The position numbers and the translations under genes are program-made. The notes under the pieces were generated by a model. That model searched no databases. It saw nothing but the letters and a program-made list of their open reading frames with translations, and was not told the DNA's origin. From Candidatus Bathyarchaeota archaeon (GTDB lineage Archaea > Thermoproteota > Bathyarchaeia > 40CM-2-53-6), in NCBI GenBank assembly GCA_005884605.1, contig VBBE01000144.1:1-20244 (forward strand): a stretch of 20,244 nt of DNA, read 5' to 3'. Shown here in pieces: positions 6,475-14,097 of this stretch (the first letter of the stretch is position 1; each line of letters opens with the position of its first letter).

Positions 6475-7677
6475 ATGAGCCAAGAGTCAGGTTTACAAAG
6501 AGCGTCACTTCTAGATGCGTTGCGGGAAGAGCTCAAAGGACTGGATCAGCAGGATCTGCTCTGGCGTATCAGGACCCTTCAAAGTCCATCCGCGCCGCAC
6601 GCCAAAGTGGACGGCAAGAACGTCATAGTTCTTTGTTCAAACAATTATCTTGGATTGGCGAACCACCCCAAGCTCAAGCAAGCGGCTATTGCTGCAACTA
6701 GAAAGTTTGGAGCTGGAACCGGCTCAGTACGTGTCATCGCTGGGACCATGGATCTCCATGTTAGGCTGGAAAAGGAACTGGCGGCTTATAGGGGGACCGA
6801 GTCTTCGATCACTTTCCAGTCAGGCTACGCCACGAATCTCGGAACGATAACGTGCCTCGTCGACGAACGGGACCTAATCATCAGCGATGAGTTGAACCAT
6901 GGCAGCATCATCGACGGCTGTCGTCTGACGAAGGCTGAGAGACGGGTCTACAAGCACAAAGACATGGGGGATCTTGAGAAACAGTTGCAGGGGACGGAAC
7001 GGTTCCGTAGGGTCCTAATTATTACGGACGGAGTCTTCAGCATGGACGGAGACATAGCGCCCCTGAAAGACATCGTCAATCTAGCTCAAGAACACAATGC
7101 GGTGACCTATGTAGACGATGCACACGGAGACGGTGTTCTGGGAGAGAACGGCCGTGGAATTACCAATCACTTCCACCTTGAGGGAAAGGTGGACATTGAC
7201 ATGGGAACCTTCTCGAAAGCTTTCGGATGCGTCGGAGGATATGTTGTCGGTTCGAAAGACCTCTGTGTGTATCTTCAGAACAAAGTCCGAAGCTACCTTC
7301 TCTCGGGGTCCCATCCACCCGCCGTTGCAGGCGCGTGCATTGCAGCGCTTCAGCTCGTCCAGAAACAACCGTCGTTGGTCAAGAAGCTCTGGGACAACGC
7401 CAGCTACTTCAAGAAGGGACTGAAAGACATAGGCCTCGACACTGGGAACAGCGAGACTCCTATTACGCCGGTCATAGTTGGAGAGGCGAGTAAGGCTCGA
7501 GAACTAGCGGACGATCTCTTCAAGCTTGGAGTATTCGTCCTACCAATCGTCTTTCCAATGGTGGCTCGGGACAAAGCTAGGGTCAGGACCATAGTGACAA
7601 GTGCTCATACGAGAAAAGATCTTTACACTGCATTGAGAGCTTTCGAGAAGGTTGGCAAACAACTGGCACTAATCTAG
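6475..7677 (+). CDS. kbl: 2-amino-3-ketobutyrate CoA ligase (glycine C-acetyltransferase)
   Basis: The 400-aa protein is a PLP enzyme of the alpha-oxoamine synthase family that splits 2-amino-3-ketobutyrate with CoA into glycine and acetyl-CoA. Visible marks are SNNYLGL (residues 55-61), GTGSVRVIAGT, the conserved NHGSIIDG with H142, VDDAHGDGVLG with D214/D215 and H217 for the cofactor, and TFSKAFGCVGGY with K248 as the PLP lysine. The length is the usual one for KBL (about 395-400 aa). Other members of the family (KAPA, ALA or sphinganine synthases) look similar, but the divergent tdh neighbour makes KBL much the best reading. The ATG is preceded by no clear Shine-Dalgarno sequence; a short leader is likely. 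Confidence 0.94.
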   Translation: MSQESGLQRASLLDALREELKGLDQQDLLWRIRTLQSPSAPHAKVDGKNVIVLCSNNYLGLANHPKLKQAAIAATRKFGAGTGSVRVIAGTMDLHVRLEKELAAYRGTESSITFQSGYATNLGTITCLVDERDLIISDELNHGSIIDGCRLTKAERRVYKHKDMGDLEKQLQGTERFRRVLIITDGVFSMDGDIAPLKDIVNLAQEHNAVTYVDDAHGDGVLGENGRGITNHFHLEGKVDIDMGTFSKAFGCVGGYVVGSKDLCVYLQNKVRSYLLSGSHPPAVAGACIAALQLVQKQPSLVKKLWDNASYFKKGLKDIGLDTGNSETPITPVIVGEASKARELADDLFKLGVFVLPIVFPMVARDKARVRTIVTSAHTRKDLYTALRAFEKVGKQLALI

Positions 7678-7707
7678 CCCTCAAGGATTCTTGCTCGTGG
7701 GTTCGAG

Positions 7708-8229
7708 TTGGCAGCGAAGAAAAAGAAACGAGCGAAGAAGCCCAGGAAACCAGCGTTCACCGTTCGCAAGGCCACCGTGAAAGATCTTCCGACCCTGGTT
7801 CGCCAGCGCAGGGCGATGTGGCGTGACCTTGGGGCGAGAGAACAAGGAGAGTTGGATAGAGCCGACAAAGTTTACGCACGATGGGCACGATCGAGAATGA
7901 AGAGCGGGACTCTGATGGGCTGGGTGGCCGAGACTGGAGGTAAAGTCCTTGGTGGAGGATGCGTGTGGTTGCAGCCTGTTCAACCGAGGCCAGGATACAA
8001 TCTCATGATCCAGCCATACCTGCTATCAATGTACACAGAGCCACGCTCCAGAGGACTTGGCGTCGCCTCAGGTGTCGTCGAGAAAGCCCTGGAGTGGTGC
8101 AGAAAGAACCGGTTTTCCCAGCTGCGCCTGCACGCGAGCGAGATGGGCCGCAAGGTCTACCTCAAACACGGGTTCGAGCGGACCTGGGAAATGAGGCGCA
8201 GAATCAAAAGTCTTAGAGAAGACAGCTAG
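7708..8229 (+). CDS. GNAT-family N-acetyltransferase
   Basis: This 173-aa protein starts with a very basic leader (AAKKKKRAKKPRK) before the GNAT domain. The domain runs from TVRKATVKDLPTLV through strand 4 (LLSMYTEPRSRGLGVASGV) with the RGLGVA acetyl-CoA loop, to LRLHASEMGRKVYLKHGF, a typical final motif with the catalytic-region tyrosine. The acceptor is not recognisable. TTG 7708 was used because no ATG or GTG is in frame upstream. It follows kbl by 30 nt in the same direction and may share its transcript. The basic N-terminal tail could bind nucleic acid, but this is a guess. Confidence 0.8.
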   Translation: MAAKKKKRAKKPRKPAFTVRKATVKDLPTLVRQRRAMWRDLGAREQGELDRADKVYARWARSRMKSGTLMGWVAETGGKVLGGGCVWLQPVQPRPGYNLMIQPYLLSMYTEPRSRGLGVASGVVEKALEWCRKNRFSQLRLHASEMGRKVYLKHGFERTWEMRRRIKSLREDS

Positions 8230-8281
8230 GGCCTCACTCAACGAAAGAAGTTTAGCTATCCATCCTAACCTCGATCTAATC

Positions 8282-8449
8282 TTGTCCCGTCTAGTTCCCA
8301 GGTGCTCTTGCGGTGGAGAGCTAGTGATCGTGGGTGAGAATCGGAGCGCGGAAGGCTGGCGGACAGGCTTCAAGCTTCAATGCAAGAAGTGCCACAAGCG
8401 ATGGACATACACGGGTGGAACCTATCGCGCGGACACGGGCTCGGGTTGA
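8282..8449 (+). CDS. 55-aa zinc-ribbon protein
   Basis: A short open frame encodes 55 aa with two cysteine pairs: RCSCGGEL (residues 7-14) and LQCKKCHKRW (residues 32-41), separated by 23 residues, as in a compact zinc ribbon with an aromatic residue (W) just after the second pair. The start TTG 8282 gives MSRLVPRCSCGG; a TTTAG element near 8251 would make this an almost leaderless message. The TGA stands 8 nt before the ATG of the SIS gene, so the two are probably co-transcribed. The function is unknown. The cysteine spacing and codon quality make it a likely real gene despite its size. Confidence 0.6.
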   Translation: MSRLVPRCSCGGELVIVGENRSAEGWRTGFKLQCKKCHKRWTYTGGTYRADTGSG

Positions 8450-8457
8450 GAACGAAA

Positions 8458-9396
8458 ATGTCTATCCGAGCGATGGGGGAAGAAATCTCGAACCAAACGC
8501 AGGATCTCCCAGGGTTCGCTTCTCAGCTTCGAGAAACGCGCGTTCCAAAGCTCCAACCCTCCACATTGATCTTTGCGGGATCGGGTGATTCATACGCGGC
8601 AGCCTTCTTTGCCCAAGAACTCTCCCAGGGAGAGTCCGTAGCTTCGGACCCTTACGAGTTGCTGACGAATATTAGGCGAACTAGAGGGAAGAATCTCGTA
8701 ATTATCTCCGTCAGTGGCAAAACGAAAACCAACATTGAGCTAGCCAGAAAGGCAAAAGGAATCTCAACACGCACCTTAGCAGTCACCGCCAACCCTGAGA
8801 GCCCACTAGCAAGAGAATGTGACGAAACTCTTCTGCTAAAGTATAGAACTACCGGAATGCTCACCTCCGGGACGATCAGTTTTACAACTAGCTTGTTGGC
8901 TTGCGCCTTACTTCTTAGGAGTCTGCCGAGGACTATCCAGGTGAACAGCGCTCCAATTGACACCCGATGGTTGTCAACGAACTTGAAACAGGCTGGGAAG
9001 GGAGCGTTTCTTTTCATCGGATCGGGGGTAAACTATGCACTCTCCCTCTACGGAGCTGCGAAAATCAATGAAGTCTTGGGTGCAAAAGCGGAGGCTGAAT
9101 ATCCTGAACAACTTGGGCATGCGAAATTGTTCACAATAGACAAGAAACGGGACCTTATCATATCCATCTCGTCGGGGCAGGATAAAGCCTTGGAGAAGCA
9201 TCAATTGCTTCGTAACGACGGCTTCCGAAGCTCAATCCTAGCGTTTCCAGCTAGTCATGCGGTCAATCGAAGTTTGAGGATTGCGATATACCTTCAACGA
9301 CTCGCGCTCTCTCTTGCCAGAAGAACGGGAATCGAAGAGTGTGCATTCCTATCAGACAAGAATAGGTTGAATCTCAGCAGCCGTATGATCTACTGA
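8458..9396 (+). CDS. Double-SIS-domain sugar isomerase-like protein (GlmS isomerase-type, no glutaminase domain)
   Basis: The 312-aa protein has two SIS (phosphosugar-binding) domains arranged as in the C-terminal half of GlmS and in AgaS/FrlB-type enzymes (COG2222). The first domain shows FAGSGDSYAAAF (39-50) and SVSGKTKTNIELARKAK; the second shows FIGSGVNYALSLYGAAKINE. E205 (in KINE) and H221 (in QLGH) have the spacing of GlmS Glu488 and His504. In the C-terminal segment LNLSSRM, the place of the GlmS lysine (LAKS) is not lysine, and the N-terminal glutaminase domain is absent. The substrate is therefore uncertain: a hexosamine or fructosamine phosphate is possible. ATG 8458 is preferred over an upstream ATG at 8380, which lies inside the zinc-ribbon gene. 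Confidence 0.8.
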   Translation: MSIRAMGEEISNQTQDLPGFASQLRETRVPKLQPSTLIFAGSGDSYAAAFFAQELSQGESVASDPYELLTNIRRTRGKNLVIISVSGKTKTNIELARKAKGISTRTLAVTANPESPLARECDETLLLKYRTTGMLTSGTISFTTSLLACALLLRSLPRTIQVNSAPIDTRWLSTNLKQAGKGAFLFIGSGVNYALSLYGAAKINEVLGAKAEAEYPEQLGHAKLFTIDKKRDLIISISSGQDKALEKHQLLRNDGFRSSILAFPASHAVNRSLRIAIYLQRLALSLARRTGIEECAFLSDKNRLNLSSRMIY

Positions 9397-9411
9397 GGCT
9401 CCGTGGACTTC

Positions 9412-10056
9412 CTAGGCTACAGTTTGAAGATGCTTGTATACGTCAAGAAGATCATCAGTGTCCATGCTATGGGATGCGGCGGCTTTCACTTTGGGAACCT
9501 TCGCGTTCAGGGCCACAGAATAACGTACAATCCTGAAGACGGGGACATCGTTGACCCAATCTCCCACGTGAACACATCTTGATGGAGGGATACCGGTCCA
9601 TGCGCAATATTTTCGCAAACCGAGTCGCTTGTCCGGCAGAGTTTCTATTTCCCCCGTGACAATTCCATCCTTGATGCCGACCTTGGACCCGACGTAGCCT
9701 TCGAATCCGAACCTTTCAATCAAGTACGCGCATACAAAATCTGGATTATCAGTCAATAGAACAACTCGAATTCTATGACCTTGCAGTTTCTCTACTGTTT
9801 CCCTGACGTTCTTGATGACCTCGACCTTTGAGACCTCTCGAAGAATGTCTGCCAGCTTCATTCCCTGGAGAAGCTTGTACTCAGAAGCAAGGCATTCTCT
9901 TAGGGTGATTCTTCGATGATGGTACATTTGGTCGAGAGAGTCCCATTTCTCTCCAATTCCTAGGGATCGCGCCGCTTGGGTGAGAGCTGCTTTGCGAAAG
10001 ATGGTCCCATCGACATCGAAGGAGACCATTGACAGGAAGGAGAAAGGCGACGCCAC
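9412..10056 (-). CDS. HAD-superfamily phosphatase (phosphoserine phosphatase-like)
   Basis: The 214-aa protein is a soluble HAD hydrolase with all four motifs: DVDGT (D14 and D16, nucleophile and acid), LLTDNP with T102, K143 in PDKRLGL, and GDWVND (D166 and D170). A helical cap lies between motifs I and II (about residues 25-90). The arrangement is that of SerB-type phosphatases. Dephosphorylation of phosphoserine would fit the neighbouring SHMT-family gene, but the substrate is not proven by sequence. GTG 10056 is chosen because it follows the SHMT gene stop by 23 nt with AGAGGT upstream; ATG 10029 (residue 10) is a possible later start. Confidence 0.78.
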   Translation of the reverse strand: MASPFSFLSMVSFDVDGTIFRKAALTQAARSLGIGEKWDSLDQMYHHRRITLRECLASEYKLLQGMKLADILREVSKVEVIKNVRETVEKLQGHRIRVVLLTDNPDFVCAYLIERFGFEGYVGSKVGIKDGIVTGEIETLPDKRLGLRKYCAWTGIPPSRCVHVGDWVNDVPVFRIVRYSVALNAKVPKVKAAASHSMDTDDLLDVYKHLQTVA

Positions 10057-10079
10057 CTACTCGTTTGACCTCTTCTAGG

Positions 10080-11255
10080 TCAGGTGTATTCGATGGTCTT
10101 GAACTCTTTCCGCAGTCTTGTCGCGGCTCTGCGTACGCGGCTCGGTTCTTCGCCCTTGTAGACTCTTATGATCAGTTCTGCAACCCTTTCCATATCTCGC
10201 GCTTTCATTCCGCGTCGAGTGGACTCGTTAGTCCCAAGTCGGATTCCGTGATCCACTATCATGTTTGCTTCCTCCAGCCTCTCGGAAAACCGGTTCACGT
10301 TCTCTTCGCCATTAATGTCGAGGAAAACTTGGTGCGATTCGGTAAACCCGTAGTCTGCGCATTTAACAGGTAGACCTCCCTCGTGGAGTGCCTTTGCAAG
10401 AGTCTTGGCATTCCCCATCACCTGGGAGGCGTATTTTGCGCCAATTCTCCGAATCTCATCCAGAGCCCAAGTGAGAGCAGCGATTCTGTTCCAATGAGCA
10501 TTATCAACCAAGCCAGGAAATTGTCTGTCTTTCACTAGCTCTTTGACTCGGCTAGTTCCGAGAATTATTCCTCCTTGTGGGCCGAAGAAACTCTTGTGCG
10601 TCGATCCCAACATTATCGCAGCGCCTTCTTTCAGTGGGCGTTGAAACGCACCTCCTCCAATTAGTCCGAGGACATGGGAGGCATCGTAGGCGACTTGGGA
10701 GCCTGCCGACTGACAAGCATCTGCTAGCTCTTTGATCGGATGGGGGAATAGAAAGTAGGATTGGCCGAAGACGACGAGTGATGGTTTCTCGTCTTCGATG
10801 AGGGCTTTGGCTTTGTTCACGTCGATGTTCATTCTCTCTGAATCAAATGGGAAGTAGAGATTCTTCACGTTGACAAAGGGTGGATATCCTTCTCCACTGA
10901 TGCCAGGGTATCCACCGTTGGAGGGGTTCACTGAAAGAATGGACCCACCAGGCTTTGTCAGGGTGGAGATCATGATCATGTCAGCCATGTGCCCTGATAG
11001 CGGCCTCAGGCTCGCCCAGTCAGCACCGTAGACTTCGCAGGCCAGCTTCTCTCCTAATGTTTCGAGCTCGTCCATGAACCGTGTTCCCTTGTAGAACCGA
11101 TCTGTAGCAGTGTATCGGTGACCCATGTCGATGGTTAGAAGTTGGCGAACAGTATTGCTGGTTACGTTCTCGGATGGAATGAGGTTAATACACTCTTCTG
11201 CGCGCCAGCGTTGATGCTTGTCAACGATTCGTCTGACCTGGGACGCGTAGGACGT
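10080..11255 (-). CDS. Serine hydroxymethyltransferase-family PLP enzyme (start codon unclear)
   Basis: This is a fold-type I PLP enzyme of the SHMT family, which swaps serine and glycine with a pterin one-carbon carrier. Marks include CINLIPSENV (the SEN glutamate), GHRYTATDRFYKGTRF, YDASHVLGLI (PLP-contacting Asp and His), STHKSFFGPQGG with the PLP lysine, and RLGTNESTRRGM with the carboxylate-binding Arg. The internal sequence differs from standard SHMT (for example GYPGISGEGYPPF), so another hydroxy-amino-acid aldolase activity is possible. The first ATG, at 11126, would remove the conserved SEN segment. The frame is open up to 11267, but it holds no ATG, GTG or TTG; ACG 11255 follows AAGGT by 9 nt and is used here only as a marker. 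uS11 lies 20 nt upstream. Confidence 0.8.
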   Translation of the reverse strand, partial: TSYASQVRRIVDKHQRWRAEECINLIPSENVTSNTVRQLLTIDMGHRYTATDRFYKGTRFMDELETLGEKLACEVYGADWASLRPLSGHMADMIMISTLTKPGGSILSVNPSNGGYPGISGEGYPPFVNVKNLYFPFDSERMNIDVNKAKALIEDEKPSLVVFGQSYFLFPHPIKELADACQSAGSQVAYDASHVLGLIGGGAFQRPLKEGAAIMLGSTHKSFFGPQGGIILGTSRVKELVKDRQFPGLVDNAHWNRIAALTWALDEIRRIGAKYASQVMGNAKTLAKALHEGGLPVKCADYGFTESHQVFLDINGEENVNRFSERLEEANMIVDHGIRLGTNESTRRGMKARDMERVAELIIRVYKGEEPSRVRRAATRLRKEFKTIEYT

Positions 11256-11275
11256 TGAAAGTCTACCTTAGTTGG

Positions 11276-11683
11276 TTAGACTCTGCGACCGCGTCGACCG
11301 CCGGGTCTTCGGGTCCCATCGTGCGGGACAGGTGTCACGTCTTCTATTCGTCCGATTCTGAACCCGTGACGGGCGAGCATTCTGATCGCAGCTTGCGCTC
11401 CGGGACCAGGCGTTCTAGCACCATGTCCACCGGGAGCTCTTACTCGAATGTGAAGCGAAGTAATTCCCTTATCTTTTGCGGTCTTGGCGGCTGCTGCAGC
11501 GGCCTGCATCGCAGCGTACGGTGTCCCTTGGAGTCTGTCGGCCTTTACGTGTTGTCCCCCGGCGCTTCGGGAAATTGTCTCCGCGCCTGTGAGGTCGGTT
11601 ATGTGGACCATGGTGTTGTTGAAGGATGAGTAGATGTGGGCTATTCCCCATCTGTCCGCCGGTGCCTTAGCCTTCTCCGCCAT
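11276..11683 (-). CDS. rps11: 30S ribosomal protein uS11 (S11)
   Basis: The 135-aa protein matches archaeal uS11: [24 protein letters not shown], a central [18 protein letters not shown] helix, [46 protein letters not shown] at the basic C-terminus. It forms part of the 30S platform. ATG 11683 has AGGT 8 nt before it. It commonly sits with rps13, rps4 and an RNA polymerase subunit in archaea, but here it heads a minus-strand run with an SHMT-family gene and a HAD phosphatase, and it is divergent from the DNA polymerase gene. Confidence 0.96.
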   Translation of the reverse strand: MAEKAKAPADRWGIAHIYSSFNNTMVHITDLTGAETISRSAGGQHVKADRLQGTPYAAMQAAAAAAKTAKDKGITSLHIRVRAPGGHGARTPGPGAQAAIRMLARHGFRIGRIEDVTPVPHDGTRRPGGRRGRRV

Positions 11684-11721
11684 GCAGAATTACCTGATAG
11701 ATTGGGGCTTGAGCCTTACGC

Positions 11722-11731
11722 GAATTTAAAC
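11722..11731. promoter_or_regulatory. Shared TATA-like element between rps11 and polB
   Basis: GAATTTAAAC holds the palindrome TTTAAA. It is about 44 nt from the rps11 ATG, which gives a leader of about 17 nt containing AGGT. On the plus side it predicts transcription starting near 11752-11755, which suits the polB TTG at 11758 better than the TTG at 11737. Confidence 0.5.
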
Positions 11732-11736
11732 TCTCC

Positions 11737-14097
11737 TTGGAGAAGAATCATCCCAAGTTGAAACTTGACTTCTGGCTCTTAGACCTCAACCATGAGGCCC
11801 AGGAAGGCAAGTCCGCGATCTGGCTATGGGGAGTTACCTATGACAACCAGCGGGTCCTCGTCATAGACCCCGACTTTCAGGCTTACTTCTATCTCCTGCC
11901 CAAGAAAGGCCAGAGCATCGATCAACTCAAAGATAGAATTGAGAGAGAAAGGCCCCATCCGGCGGTTGATAGAGCGGTCATTGAAAAGAGGAAACGCCTC
12001 GGTGAAGAGAGACAAGTTCTCAAAGTATTCTGCAAAGACCTTGATACTCTAGCGAAGTGCGCGAGAGAGTGCGTAAAGCAGCTTGGTGTGGAGGCGAGTT
12101 TTGAGGACAAGCTTCGTTACTCAATAAAATATCAGAACGAGTTCGAGATCAGACCCTGCCAATGGTACAGCGTCGAGGGAACAGAATCTAGTGTTGACCC
12201 GGGAAAACATCATGTCGACAGAGTCTTGGAAACAAAGGGGCATCCAACTTCTATCCCGAGAGAAAATGCTCCCAAGCTACGACTCCTCGCCTTCTCCATC
12301 CTAGCCGTTAGTCCGACGGGTTCTCCAACTCCCCTCCGGGATCCGGTAAGAGTTGTCGCATGGAAAAACAACGAAGGGGAAGCCAGTACTATCCAGTCAA
12401 AAGGAGACTCGGACATTGAAACAATTGACGGAATATCGGAAGTTCATAAGAGATTTGACCCGGATGTTGTGTTCTCGTTTGGCGGCAACACCTTCGACTG
12501 GCCCTACCTGATCAAGCGAGCAGACAAGGCCAAGGCGAACCTTTCCGTTGGAAGAGACGAAGGTCCAGCTCGGCAGAGCCTCTACGGCCACTTCTCCCTT
12601 ACAGGAAGGGCAAACGTCGATCTGCTGGATTTCTCACGAGATCTCTACGACGTGAAGATCAAGACTGTTGAGAATGTCGCTAAGTTTCTCGGAGTCGAAG
12701 CTTCCACTCCAACAATTGACGAGACGGAATACTACGATCGCTGGATCGGTCATGATCGCCCAGCCTTAGTGGGACAGATGAAAGCGCAAGCTATCTCAGT
12801 CTTCAACGTTGGAGAAGACGCGCTTGATTATACATTGCAACTCTCGAATCTCTCAGCTCTCCCACCGGACCAGGTCCTCGCGGCTGCTGTCGGTTTCAGA
12901 GTTGACAATTACCTGATGATGGAGGCGCACAGGCTCGGCGAGCTGATACCGGCGAGAGAGGAGCTGAATATTATTCCCTACAAAGGAGCAATTGTCCTCG
13001 AGCCCAGTGTAGGATTGCACGACAGCGTTGCGGTACTGGACTTCTCAGCTATGTATCCTAGCCTCATGGTCAAGTACAACATTTCCCCAGACACTCTCGT
13101 CGATAGGGGAGGCGATGGGGTCTTTGAGGTTCCCGAGGTCGGACATCACTTCCGAAACAATCCTCCAGGATTCTACAAGATCGTTCTAAGTCAGCTCATC
13201 GCAAGCCGACAGGCGGCGAAGAGGGAGGCCGCCAAGACACCGCAGGGAACTCCAGAGCACAAGATCCTGAAAGCCCGTGAAAAGGCGACCAAGGTCATCA
13301 CCAACGCTACGTATGGATACGCGGGCTGGGCCGGGTCCAGATGGTATTCTCGCGAGGTCGCGGAATCCGCCGCTGCTCTCGGACGAGATACGATCAACAA
13401 ATCCATTGATATCGCTAAGAATCTCGGGCTCAAGGTTCTCTATGGAGACACCGACAGTCTCTTCGTCGGGTATGAAGAGAAACTCGTCAACCAATTCATC
13501 AAAGAGATCGACAAGAATCTAGGTCTTGAAATCAACCTAGGACAATTATACAAACGAATCCTGTTCACTGAGGCCAAGAAAAAGTATGCTGGACTATTAG
13601 AAGATGGTGAGCTTGATGTTATCGGGATGGAGGCAATCCGAGGAGACTGGTCTAACCTCGCCAGAAATGTTCAGAACGAAGTTCTCAAGCTTGTCCTTCA
13701 AGATGGCAACCCATCGAGAGCAACGTCATACGTGACGCGCCTAATCAAGGACCTAGAATCCGCAAAAGTCCCAAAATCCTCTCTTGTAATATGGAAGACA
13801 TTGACCAAACGTCCCGATGAATACGAGGTCAATGCACCTCATGTGGAGGTGGCACGAAAGATGGCGAAAGAGGGTTGGCCCGTGACCGTTGGAGACAAGG
13901 TCGGGTTCATTATCACGAAGAAACCTGGCAAGCTCTACCAGAAGGCAGAGCCGCTCTTCAAAGTCTCACTTGATGAGGTAGATTACGAATATTATGTCCA
14001 CAACCAGATTGTTCCGGCTGCGGCTAGGGTTCTAGAGGTGTTTGGAATTGCCGAGAAGGATTTGCTTGGGACAGATCGCAGGCAGGTCAGTTTGTAA
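11737..14097 (+). CDS. Family B DNA polymerase with altered exonuclease motif I
   Basis: This 786-aa replicative-type polymerase has an N-terminal domain (1-180), an exonuclease domain (about 180-400) and a polymerase domain (about 410-770). Polymerase motifs are intact: motif A DFSAMYPSL with D435, motif B around K519 to YGYAG (527), motif C YGDTDS with D571 and D573, KKKYAGL (614-620) and IRGDW (634-638). Exonuclease motif II keeps D254 (NTFDWPYL), but the motif I DIE is replaced by S187-I188-L189 (LLAFSILAVS), and motif III (around 355-369) is irregular, with F at the usual Tyr. Proofreading is probably lost, as inferred. TTG 11737 gives the longest form; TTG 11758 (residue 8) fits the promoter better. 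It converges on dnaG. Confidence 0.92.
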   Translation: MEKNHPKLKLDFWLLDLNHEAQEGKSAIWLWGVTYDNQRVLVIDPDFQAYFYLLPKKGQSIDQLKDRIERERPHPAVDRAVIEKRKRLGEERQVLKVFCKDLDTLAKCARECVKQLGVEASFEDKLRYSIKYQNEFEIRPCQWYSVEGTESSVDPGKHHVDRVLETKGHPTSIPRENAPKLRLLAFSILAVSPTGSPTPLRDPVRVVAWKNNEGEASTIQSKGDSDIETIDGISEVHKRFDPDVVFSFGGNTFDWPYLIKRADKAKANLSVGRDEGPARQSLYGHFSLTGRANVDLLDFSRDLYDVKIKTVENVAKFLGVEASTPTIDETEYYDRWIGHDRPALVGQMKAQAISVFNVGEDALDYTLQLSNLSALPPDQVLAAAVGFRVDNYLMMEAHRLGELIPAREELNIIPYKGAIVLEPSVGLHDSVAVLDFSAMYPSLMVKYNISPDTLVDRGGDGVFEVPEVGHHFRNNPPGFYKIVLSQLIASRQAAKREAAKTPQGTPEHKILKAREKATKVITNATYGYAGWAGSRWYSREVAESAAALGRDTINKSIDIAKNLGLKVLYGDTDSLFVGYEEKLVNQFIKEIDKNLGLEINLGQLYKRILFTEAKKKYAGLLEDGELDVIGMEAIRGDWSNLARNVQNEVLKLVLQDGNPSRATSYVTRLIKDLESAKVPKSSLVIWKTLTKRPDEYEVNAPHVEVARKMAKEGWPVTVGDKVGFIITKKPGKLYQKAEPLFKVSLDEVDYEYYVHNQIVPAAARVLEVFGIAEKDLLGTDRRQVSL

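Noticed and set aside
8380..8457. Upstream ATG for the SIS protein
   Set aside because: It overlaps the zinc-ribbon gene and adds 26 residues without homology; the SIS family begins near ATG 8458.
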